Part shown: positions 44,486-51,981 of the stretch, piece by piece | Layout: each line of letters opens with the position of its first letter | Position numbering within the stretch: position 1 is the stretch's first letter | Made by a program: the position numbers and the translations under genes | Origin: an uncultured Verrucomicrobiae bacterium | GTDB lineage: Bacteria; Verrucomicrobiota; Verrucomicrobiia; Limisphaerales; J093 | DNA length: 64,000 nucleotides | Reading direction: 5' to 3' | Assembly (NCBI GenBank): GCA_937946835.1 | Contig: CALFAV010000003.1 | Location: forward strand, 45,718-109,717 | Notes under the pieces: generated by a model | The model's database searches: none | Told to the model about the DNA's origin: nothing | Seen by the model: the letters and a program-made list of their open reading frames with translations, nothing else

Positions 44486-44745
44486 GGGAAAACGCTAAAG
44501 CCTTCGTTGACCACGGGCAAGGACCAACGCCGGCAATCCCTCCTCCCGGCGGTTGTGCTCAAGCCCGGGTACGCCCAAGCGCTGGCGCGATCCGCGCTGC
44601 AAACCGCGGCACACCGCCGTTCTCCCCCCGGTGCCGTACCCCCAGCGATCCGGTTGCAGCCGCCGGCCCGGGCTTTGCCGGGCCGTCCCGAGTTACCCGG
44701 TGACACTGTCCTGCCCCAGGGCCAAAGCTCCGGAGTTTTGACGAC

Positions 44746-44951
44746 ATGGAACTGGTTTTTACGGTTTCCCAACAGGCGGACGGCGGTTATGTGGCCGAAG
44801 GTGCGTCCCCTGTCTGCATCACGCAAGCGGACATCCGGGAAGAATTGCGAACCTGCGTCAATGAAGCCGCGCGCGCCAGGTTTCATGGCCCGGATGTGCC
44901 CGCGCGCGTCCGCCTCCATCGGGTCCGACACGAAGTGTTTGATCCGGAACG
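44746..44951 (+). pseudogene. HicB-like antitoxin remnant
   Basis: About 65 recognisable residues: MELVFTVSQQADGGYVAEG and ITQADIREELRTCVNEAARA, then PARVRLHRVRHEVF, matching the small HicB-type antitoxins that usually precede a HicA toxin. The frame then runs on without the usual stop into unrelated sequence until 45111, and at 44940-44942 a stop is present only in a +2 frame. An indel near the 3' end is the likely cause. The gene faces the intact DUF433/DUF5615 pair. Confidence 0.6.
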
Positions 44952-45200
44952 AAACTTCTTCGGGATTGCTGCGGGCGAGACCGGATCCGGGGTTTCCGCC
45001 GGGACTATGGGCACCTGGAAGTGCCCCGGATCGGCTCGCCCATCATTTTCCAGACCCGGGTTTCCCGGAGCCACTGCATGGCCGTCCCCGAGCACACCCC
45101 TTTGCGATTGAGCAGCCTGAATTCCAATTCCACTTTGCGTGCAAGGGCCGGGACAGAAGGGCGGCCGAAAGCGGACATTCTGAAACGGTTACGGTTTCGC
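44949..45200 (+). pseudogene. HicA-like toxin remnant without start codon
   Basis: In the frame of codon 44949 the sequence reads (T)KLLRDCCGRDRIRGFRRDYG, then FQTRVSRSHCMAVPEHTPLR and later ADILKRL. This lines up with the HicA-type plan KLPRDVSG...LIRALRR.GY...HHI.IP.H.PLRLGTLNSIL. The expected ATG is ACG here, several core residues are substituted (SGxDL to CGRDR, GTLNSIL to SSLNSNS), and the frame runs past the domain. The pattern fits an inactive pseudogene. The alignment is by eye from memory of the family. Confidence 0.5.
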
Positions 45201-45307
45201 TGGTCGGCGCAGTCCGTCCCTTTCCCCGCGCGCTTCAGCAGCGGCTCTGCCCCGGCCACGAACCTGGTGCCGGAGATCGCTCCCGGTTCCTTTGGGCCCT
45301 TCTTGGC

Positions 45308-46387
45308 GTGTGGTTTCTAACCACCGCCTGCCAGCGCCCGCCCCCGCCGCCGCCCCCGCCGGTGGTGCGGGTGGAACCGGCCCGGCCCTGGCACGAGGCC
45401 GAGCCGGACGCCGTGCAGACCTACATCGGCCTGGTCCGGGCCGAAAACGAGACCGAACTCGGCTTCAAGGTCGGCGGCATCCTCGAACAGATCGGCCCCG
45501 AGCCGGGCCGCCACTGGGGCGAGGGCGACCGTTTCGACAAGGACCAGGTGCTGGCCCAACTGGTGCAGGTGGACTTCCTGGCCGAGCGCGACTCGGCCGC
45601 CGCGCGCCGCGACCTGGCCGAAAGCCGCCTGGCCCGCGCCGAACAACTGCACCGCGAGGGCGCCATCTCGCCCCAGGAATACGACACGCTCAAAGCCGCG
45701 CGAGATGAGGCCGTGGCGGCCTTTGAACGCGCCCGACAGGCGTGGCTGGACTCGACCCTGCGGGCGCCCTTTGCCGGCCACGTGCTGGCGCGGCTGGCCA
45801 ACGCCGGCGAAACCGTGCTACCCGGCCGCCCGGTGTTGCGCATCGCCGACCTGGGTGTGATGTCCGTGGAACTGGGCGTGCCGGATCGGTTGGTGGGGCA
45901 GATCCGCCCCGGGCAGCGGCTCCCGCTGACCGTGCACACGCTCGAGGACCGGCGCTTCGAGGGCGAGGTGGCCGAGGTGGGCGTGGCCGCCAAGGAAGGT
46001 TCCCGCCTGTTCAAGGTGGTGCTCAAGGTGCCCAACCCCGAACGCCGGCTCCGCTCCGGCATGACCGCCTCCGTCAGCCTGGCGCCCCCGCGGGAGGCCC
46101 GCGGGGACGCGGTGCTGGTGCGCCTGTCCGCCCTGGTGGGGCGTCGCGCGGGTCCGATCCCCACCCCGGACCAACCGCCCCTGGCAGTGTTTGTGGTGGA
46201 TGAGCAGGGCCTCGCCCGGGAGCGGGCGGTACGCACCGACGAAATCATCCGCAGCTCGGTGGTCATCACCGAGGGGGTACGCCCCGGCGAGCGCGTGGTC
46301 GTGGTGGGCGCCGCTCAGCTCTACGACGGCGCGCGCGTGGACGCGCGGCCGCTGTCGGACAACGCCACCGCCCCCTCCGCGCCATGA
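45308..46387 (+). CDS. RND efflux periplasmic adaptor (HlyD/MexA-like), start unresolved
   Basis: Membrane-fusion lipoprotein with signal-like RFLWALLGVWFLTTAC, a run of eight prolines after the lipid Cys, lipoyl halves (FKVGGILEQIG; APFAGHVLARLANAGETVLPG), a short helical hairpin and a C-terminal barrel ending RPGERVVVVGAAQLYDGARV. The hydrophobic signal begins near 45275, yet no ATG, GTG or TTG lies in frame just upstream. GTG 45308 is the nearest canonical codon but cuts the signal in half. The frame is open far upstream through the decayed HicBA region, so the native 5' end may have been replaced or shifted. The stop overlaps the RND pump ATG by 4 bp. Confidence 0.8.
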   Translation: MWFLTTACQRPPPPPPPPVVRVEPARPWHEAEPDAVQTYIGLVRAENETELGFKVGGILEQIGPEPGRHWGEGDRFDKDQVLAQLVQVDFLAERDSAAARRDLAESRLARAEQLHREGAISPQEYDTLKAARDEAVAAFERARQAWLDSTLRAPFAGHVLARLANAGETVLPGRPVLRIADLGVMSVELGVPDRLVGQIRPGQRLPLTVHTLEDRRFEGEVAEVGVAAKEGSRLFKVVLKVPNPERRLRSGMTASVSLAPPREARGDAVLVRLSALVGRRAGPIPTPDQPPLAVFVVDEQGLARERAVRTDEIIRSSVVITEGVRPGERVVVVGAAQLYDGARVDARPLSDNATAPSAP

Positions 46388-49300
46388 ACCCCTCCGCTCC
46401 CCCGCCCGAAGCCCTCCACGGCGGACTGGCCCGCTACTTTGTCGAGCACCGCGAGGTGGGCTGGCTGGTGTTGGTGCTGGTGCTGCTGTGGGGGGCGTTC
46501 GCCTACACCCGGCTGCCCCAGCAGGAAGACCCCGAAATCCCGGAGCGCCGCGCGGTGCTGGTCACGCCCTTCCCCGGTGCCGGCGCCGCCAAGGTCGAGT
46601 CCCTGGTTACGCAAAAGCTCGAGGAAAAACTCAACGAGCTGGAATGCGTCGAGGAACTCAAGTCCCAGTCGCGGCTGGGGGTTTCGATCCTCTACATCAC
46701 CCAACGCCCGGCCCGCAAAGCCGTGGTGGACCAGCAATGGGATCGCATTCGGGCCAAGGTGGCGGAGGTGCGCCTGCCCGCGGGCTGCGGCGCGCCCGCG
46801 CTGGACACCGATTTCGGCAAGACCGTGACCCTGCTCTTTGCCCTGACCAGCCCGCCGGCCGCGGAGGGGGAAGTGGCCGCGCGCGCGGCCCTGGTGCGGC
46901 AACGCCTGGAGCGGCTGCGCGCGGGCACGCCGGCCCGGGACCGCGCCGCGGTGGGGGCGTTTTTCCCGCCGGACTTCGATACCGAGCACCTGGGACGCTT
47001 CCAGGGCCGGTTTGTTGAAGCCTTGCTGGCCGCCGGGCTGGCCACCGCCCCGCCGCGACTGGAGCGCGGCGCCTCCTGGCTGTTGGCCGACTTTCCCACC
47101 GCCGCCGGCCGGGCCGAACTGGAGGCATTTCTGAGCCGGTTCCGGCGCCAGGTGGCCGGCAGCGACGGCGAGTTGCATCCGGACTTCGGCGGTCCGTTCG
47201 TGCTGATGGGCGGGGACGACGACGCGACGGTGCTCGAGGCGGTGCGCCGCACCACGCCGCCGCGTTACGCCTATCGGGAGCTGGAGCGGGCGGCCGAGGC
47301 GTTGCGGGACGAGTTGAAGCAGGTGCCCAGCGTGGGGCGGGTGCGGCTGCTGGGCAACGTGCCGGAGGTGGTTTATCTGCTGTACTCGCTGCTCAATGTC
47401 GAGGGCTACCGTCTGGACCCGGCGCTGGTCATCCAGGCCATCGCCACCCGCAACGCCATCATCCCGGGCGGGGTGCTGCGCACCGAGGGCCAGAGTTTCC
47501 CGGTGCAGTTGACCGGGGAGTTCGGCACGCCGGACCCGGTCGAGGGCCGGCGCCGCTTCGCCGAGGACCTGCGCCAGACGGTGATCGGCGTGGCCGGCCC
47601 GCGCGGTCTGGAGGCATGGAGCCGCGCCACCGCCGGCGGCGGCCTGCCGGTGTACCTGCGCGACCTGTTCGAGGTGCGGCCGGGCTACGAAAACCCGGTC
47701 AGTTTTCAGGTGGACGTGCTGCACCGCGAGCGTCCCGAGCAGCCTCTGACGCCGCGCCGGGCGGTGCTCCTGGCCGTGGAGATGAAGTCCGGGCACATCA
47801 TCGGGCGCTTTGACCGGGAGGTGCAGGCGGCGGTGGAGGCCTTTCAACGGACCGGGCCGCCGCGCCTGCCCGAAGGGGTCGAGGTGCAGCGGCTTTCCGA
47901 CCAACCCGCCGCGGTGGCGCAGCGCATCGGCCTGTTCACGCGGTGCTTCTTCGAGGCCGTGGCGGTGGTGGTGCTGGTGGCCCTGTGGTTCATGGACGGG
48001 CGGTCGGCGTTGGTGGTGGCGGCGGCCATTCCCCTGACCCTGGCGCTAACCCTCATCGGCATGGACCTGCTGGGCGTGCCGTTGCACCAAATCTCCATCG
48101 CCTCGCTGATCCTCGCGCTGGGCATGTTGGTGGACGACCCGGTCGTGGCCTCCGACGGCATCAACCGGGAGCTGGCCCAGGGCCGGCCCCGCGGCGTGGC
48201 GGCGTGGCTGGGGCCTTTCAAGCTGCGCCGCGCCATCCTTTACGCCACGGTCATCAACATCGCCGCGTTCCTGCCGCTGGCCGGGCTGCCGGGCGACAAG
48301 GGGGCGTTCATCTGGGCGTTGCCGGCGGTGGTGACCCTGGCGCTGGTGGCCTCGCGCCTGGTCTCCATGACCTTCGTGCCACTGCTGGGCTACTACCTGC
48401 TGTGCGGGCAGCAGAGTTGGGAGGCCGGCCCCACCGTGCGCGCCTTCCCGCTGTTCCGGCCGGTGGACCGGGCGCTGGCGGCGTTGCTGCCCCGCTACCG
48501 CCGGGCGCTGGAGCGGGCGTTGGAGCGCCCCGGCCGCGTGTTGCTCACGGCCTACGGGGTGCTGGCGCTGAGCCTGGGGTTGGCGCCGTTTCTCGGACAG
48601 CAGTTCTTCCCGCCGGCCGAGCGGAATCAGTTGCTGGTGGACATCGAACTGCCCGGGTCCGCCTCGATCGTGCAGACCCGCGAGGTGTGCCGGGAAGTGA
48701 TGCGGGTGCTGGCCGAGCAGCCGGAAATCCGCAGTGCGGCGGTGTTTTCCGGCGGCACCGCGCCGCAGGTCTATTACAACCTCAGCCCGCGCGAGCCGGC
48801 GCCGTTCCTCGGCCAGGTGCTGCTCAACACCTGGCGGGCGGAGCAGGTGCCCGCGCTGTTGCCCCGGCTCCGGGAGCGCCTGGACCGGACCATCGCCGGA
48901 GCCCGGTGCGTGGTGCGGCAGTTCGAGCAGGGACCGCCGGTCGAGGCGCCCATCCAGGTTCGCCTGACCGGACCGGACCCCGACACGCTCCGCGGGTTGG
49001 CCGACCGGGTGGCGGCGGCGTTGCGGGCGGCCGGGGGATACCAGGTACACGACGACCTGGGCCGGCGGGTGCCCACACTGCAAATTGACATTGACCAGGA
49101 GCGCGCCAATTCGCTGGGCATCAGCAACGCCCGCATCGGCGAGCTCGCCCAGTCGGCTTTTCTGGGATTGCGGGTCACGGAACTGCGGGACGGCGATCAC
49201 CTCATCCCGGTCGTCATCCGGCTCCGGGCCGAGGACCGCAACGAGGCGGACAAGATTCGCACGCTGTACGTCCGCTCGGGGCGGGACGAACTGGTTCCGC

Positions 49301-50007
49301 TGGACAGCATTGCCCGGCTGCGCCTGAACCCGGAGTACGCCACTCTGCCCCATTTCAACCAACTCCGCGCCGTCACCGTCAAGGCCTACGCTCCGGCGGG
49401 TGAATTGGCCTCGCGGGTGTTGAATCGCGCCCGCGCCGACCTGCGGGCCCTGCCGCTCCCGGCGGGGTACCGCCTGGAACTGGCCGGCGAGGACCAGGAA
49501 TTGCGCCGGAGCCGCGCGGAGATGGGCGTGGTGATGGCGGTGTCGCTGGCCCTGATCACGCTGGCGCTGGTGATGCAGTTTCGGTCGGTCACCAAGGCGC
49601 TGGTGGTGCTGCTGACCGTGCCGCTGGGGCTGATCGGGTCGCTGGTGGGGTTGACGCTCTTCCAGGCGCCGCTGGGCTTCATGGCCCTGCTGGGCATGGT
49701 GAGCCTGGCCGGGGTGATCGTCAGCCACATCATCGTGCTGAACGATTTCCTCGAGGAAGCGCGCGCCGAGGGCCTGGAACTGAAGGCCGCGCTGGTGCGC
49801 GCGGGCCTGGTGCGGCTGCGCGCCGTGCTGGTAACCGTGCTGGCCACGGTGGGCGGGCTGATACCGCTGACCCTGGCCGGCGGGGAACTGTGGCGCCCGC
49901 TGACCGCCGTGCACATCTTCGGCCTGCTGCTGGCCACCGGGCTGACCCTGGGGGTGATGCCCACCCTCTATTCCGTGTTTGCCACGCGGCTGCGTCTGAT
50001 TCGATAA
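46384..50007 (+). CDS. RND efflux pump, inner-membrane subunit with enlarged porter domain
   Basis: 1207-aa AcrB/MexB-superfamily transporter. Both halves show the RND plan: a helix at ~25-45, a large periplasmic loop, helices 2-6 with the proton-relay acids in LGMLVDDPVVASDG, and the same again in the C-terminal half. Typical members have ~1030-1050 residues. Here the relay Asp pair is near residue 584 instead of ~407, with extra sequence at ~160-330 (e.g. AAVGAFFPPDFDTEHLGRF). In helix 10 the usual Lys-Asn pair is Ser-His (LAGVIVSHIIVLNDF). It is coupled to the adaptor by a 4-bp overlap. No outer-membrane channel gene is adjacent. Substrate unknown. Confidence 0.92.
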   Translation: MNPSAPPPEALHGGLARYFVEHREVGWLVLVLVLLWGAFAYTRLPQQEDPEIPERRAVLVTPFPGAGAAKVESLVTQKLEEKLNELECVEELKSQSRLGVSILYITQRPARKAVVDQQWDRIRAKVAEVRLPAGCGAPALDTDFGKTVTLLFALTSPPAAEGEVAARAALVRQRLERLRAGTPARDRAAVGAFFPPDFDTEHLGRFQGRFVEALLAAGLATAPPRLERGASWLLADFPTAAGRAELEAFLSRFRRQVAGSDGELHPDFGGPFVLMGGDDDATVLEAVRRTTPPRYAYRELERAAEALRDELKQVPSVGRVRLLGNVPEVVYLLYSLLNVEGYRLDPALVIQAIATRNAIIPGGVLRTEGQSFPVQLTGEFGTPDPVEGRRRFAEDLRQTVIGVAGPRGLEAWSRATAGGGLPVYLRDLFEVRPGYENPVSFQVDVLHRERPEQPLTPRRAVLLAVEMKSGHIIGRFDREVQAAVEAFQRTGPPRLPEGVEVQRLSDQPAAVAQRIGLFTRCFFEAVAVVVLVALWFMDGRSALVVAAAIPLTLALTLIGMDLLGVPLHQISIASLILALGMLVDDPVVASDGINRELAQGRPRGVAAWLGPFKLRRAILYATVINIAAFLPLAGLPGDKGAFIWALPAVVTLALVASRLVSMTFVPLLGYYLLCGQQSWEAGPTVRAFPLFRPVDRALAALLPRYRRALERALERPGRVLLTAYGVLALSLGLAPFLGQQFFPPAERNQLLVDIELPGSASIVQTREVCREVMRVLAEQPEIRSAAVFSGGTAPQVYYNLSPREPAPFLGQVLLNTWRAEQVPALLPRLRERLDRTIAGARCVVRQFEQGPPVEAPIQVRLTGPDPDTLRGLADRVAAALRAAGGYQVHDDLGRRVPTLQIDIDQERANSLGISNARIGELAQSAFLGLRVTELRDGDHLIPVVIRLRAEDRNEADKIRTLYVRSGRDELVPLDSIARLRLNPEYATLPHFNQLRAVTVKAYAPAGELASRVLNRARADLRALPLPAGYRLELAGEDQELRRSRAEMGVVMAVSLALITLALVMQFRSVTKALVVLLTVPLGLIGSLVGLTLFQAPLGFMALLGMVSLAGVIVSHIIVLNDFLEEARAEGLELKAALVRAGLVRLRAVLVTVLATVGGLIPLTLAGGELWRPLTAVHIFGLLLATGLTLGVMPTLYSVFATRLRLIR

Positions 50008-50041
50008 CTTCCCCGCCGCGCCGCCCGGCCGTGGCTGCCCG

Positions 50042-50626
50042 ATGTCCCGCCGGAATTGCAACCGTCAAGTCCCCGCCCGCGCCCGCTGGTGGCTGGGCGG
50101 AGGTCTGCTGCTTGCCGCCACCCTGGGGGCGCTGGGATGGTGGGCAGAAACCCGCCGCGCGCATCGCTACGACGGCCTCATCCGCAGCGTGGCGTTGCGC
50201 TACGAGGTGGACCCGGCGCTGGTCAAGGCGGTGATCCGGCGCGAGAGTCATTTCCGCCCCCATGCCCGCGGCGCGGCGGGTGAGCTGGGGCTGATGCAGG
50301 TGACCGATGCCGCGGCCCAGGAGTGGGCGGAGAGCGCCGGGGTGTATCCGCTGCCCGAGACCCACCTGCTGAACCCGGTCACCAACGTGCTCGCCGGCAC
50401 CTGGTATCTGGCCAAACTGCTGCGCCGCTACGCGCAGACCGACCGTCCGGAGGTGTTTGCCCTGGCCGATTACAACGCCGGCCGGGGGAATGTCCTGAAG
50501 TGGGCGCGCGCTGCGGCGGCCACCAACAGCGCCACCTTCCACGAGGCGATCGGCTTTGCCTCCACCCGGGCCTACGTCACCGCCGTGCTGGCCCACCGGG
50601 AGCATTACCGGCGGGACTTCCGGTAA
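50042..50626 (+). CDS. Membrane-anchored lytic transglycosylase (SLT family)
   Basis: 194-aa enzyme with an N-terminal transmembrane anchor (WWLGGGLLLAATLGALGWW) and a goose-lysozyme-like SLT domain. Catalytic E68 sits in KAVIRRESHFRPHA, followed by the conserved GELGLMQVTDAAAQEW and LADYNAGRG. These enzymes cleave peptidoglycan to 1,6-anhydro-muropeptides. It follows the RND gene by 34 bp on the same strand, so it may help open the wall for assembly of the pump, or be unrelated. Confidence 0.92.
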   Translation: MSRRNCNRQVPARARWWLGGGLLLAATLGALGWWAETRRAHRYDGLIRSVALRYEVDPALVKAVIRRESHFRPHARGAAGELGLMQVTDAAAQEWAESAGVYPLPETHLLNPVTNVLAGTWYLAKLLRRYAQTDRPEVFALADYNAGRGNVLKWARAAAATNSATFHEAIGFASTRAYVTAVLAHREHYRRDFR

Positions 50627-50707
50627 CCCCTGCCCCGAGGCGCCGGCCGTCAGTCAATCCCAGCATCCGCGCCCGCGTCGTGACCGGCGTTTGCCCGGCG
50701 CGGACGC

Positions 50708-51103
50708 TCAGCGAAAAATGGACTGCCGGCTCAGGAAACCAGCCACCGTGGCCTCGCCCCGCCGCTCGATCTGTTCCCGGTCAAAGACCTCGACCGGCGC
50801 GACGGTTTCCGGGAAGCGCCGCAGCACCACCCGTTGCTTGAGGTGCGAGCCGGTGATCTCCCGGGGCGCCACGTCGGTTGACCGGGTTTTCTTGACCTTG
50901 GCCTTCTGGGAGGCGCGGGTTTTCGATGCAGTCTCGACCCTGGTCTTGCTGCCGCAGGTCAAACAGCTCTTCGCAGCCTCGGACTGCGCAGGCGCGGTTT
51001 CCGTGCCGGCGCGCAACGCCGACAGGTTCAGGGCCAGCCCCAGGAGCAGGGCGAGCAGGGCCGCCGGCCGGGCCGGGAGGGCTGAAGCAAATCTGGTTTT
51101 CAT
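50708..51103 (-). CDS. Small secreted protein with CxxC and TonB-plug-like C-terminus
   Basis: 131-aa protein. ATG 51103 gives a signal peptide (MKTRFASALPARPAALLALLLG); the track start at 51580 overlaps the EIIA gene. The mature part has SCLTCG (a CxxC pair), a basic Lys/Arg-rich stretch, then VEVFDREQIERRGEATVAGF, which resembles the start of a TonB-dependent receptor plug domain, but no barrel follows. The product could be a plug-only protein or a signal-domain fragment. It is not recognised as a named family. Confidence 0.6.
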   Translation of the reverse strand: MKTRFASALPARPAALLALLLGLALNLSALRAGTETAPAQSEAAKSCLTCGSKTRVETASKTRASQKAKVKKTRSTDVAPREITGSHLKQRVVLRRFPETVAPVEVFDREQIERRGEATVAGFLSRQSIFR

Positions 51104-51200
51104 GGGGCACAATATGTCCGGGAAGCCCGGGCCGGGCAAGTGCTCGGGGGGTGCACGCGTCGGGCGAGCCTTCGGCCCGCGCTGCCGACGGCGGGTTGGT

Positions 51201-51938
51201 CTAGCGCGCCCGGGCAGCCACGGCCGCCAGGGCGGCAGCCTCTGCTTCAAGCAGGGCTGCGTGCAGGACCTCCGGCTCGTCCGGGGCGGTGCGTAATCGG
51301 GCCAGCAGGTCGGTCTTTTGGGCCAGCAGACACAGGTGGGCCAGGGTGCGCAGATGCAGGGCCTCCTCGCGGCAGCCCAGCAGGAAAAACAGGTCCGTGG
51401 GCCGGCCGTCCGGGGCGCCGAAGTGGATGGGCTGCACCGTGCGGCCCAACGCCAGCCACGAGGTGACAAACAGGTCGGGCTGGGGACTGCGCGGATGCAG
51501 GAAGGCCACCCCACCCGGCACGGCGGTGGGGCAGAGCGCCTCGCGGGCTTCAAGGGTTTCCACCAGCGCCCGGGCGTCACAAACCACCCCGGCGCGCTCG
51601 GCCAGGGCCACCATTTCCCGCAGCACCGAGGCGCGGGTTTTGGCCGCCAGGGCCGGGGCGATCAATTCGGGTGAAATCAACTCGGCCAGGCGCACCCCCG
51701 GCGCGGGCCTACCCCTGGTGGGGAGGTCCCCGGCGTGCGCCAAAGTGGCCAGCTCGCTCGCCCCCGCTTCGAGGATTCGCCGGGACGCCCAGGCGTCAAT
51801 TTCAACCAGGCGAAAGACCAACCGGCCTCCGCGCCGCTCGCAGGGGATTTGCCCGTCGCGAACCAGGCGATCCAGCTCCGCCCGGCTCAGGTGCAGATAC
51901 CGGGCGGCTTCGTCGGCGTTCAAAACGCGGTGGGGCAT
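51201..51938 (-). CDS. HTH (excisionase-like) - PTS EIIA domain fusion protein
   Basis: 245-aa cytoplasmic protein. Residues 1-50 are a MerR/excisionase-type helix-turn-helix (LNADEAARYLHLSRAELDRLVRDG), and ~85-245 form a fructose-type PTS EIIA domain whose phospho-accepting His is H148 in GGVAFLHPR. Such fusions sense phosphotransfer state and control genes, as in NtrY-associated or PtsN-like regulators. ATG 51938 is chosen, since the 50 residues before it in the track ORF lack features. No PTS genes are seen nearby. It lies ~43 bp downstream of the phosphoesterase gene on the same strand. Confidence 0.83.
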   Translation of the reverse strand: MPHRVLNADEAARYLHLSRAELDRLVRDGQIPCERRGGRLVFRLVEIDAWASRRILEAGASELATLAHAGDLPTRGRPAPGVRLAELISPELIAPALAAKTRASVLREMVALAERAGVVCDARALVETLEAREALCPTAVPGGVAFLHPRSPQPDLFVTSWLALGRTVQPIHFGAPDGRPTDLFFLLGCREEALHLRTLAHLCLLAQKTDLLARLRTAPDEPEVLHAALLEAEAAALAAVAARAR

Positions 51939-51981
51939 AACCGGAAAGGCGACCCGGCCATGGGCCCGGGCCGAACCGCCC

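Noticed and set aside
44664-44685. CGGCCCGG-loop-CCGGGCCG hairpin between the two toxin-antitoxin modules
   Set aside because: Stem is GC-rich but no T-run on either strand; not listed as a terminator.
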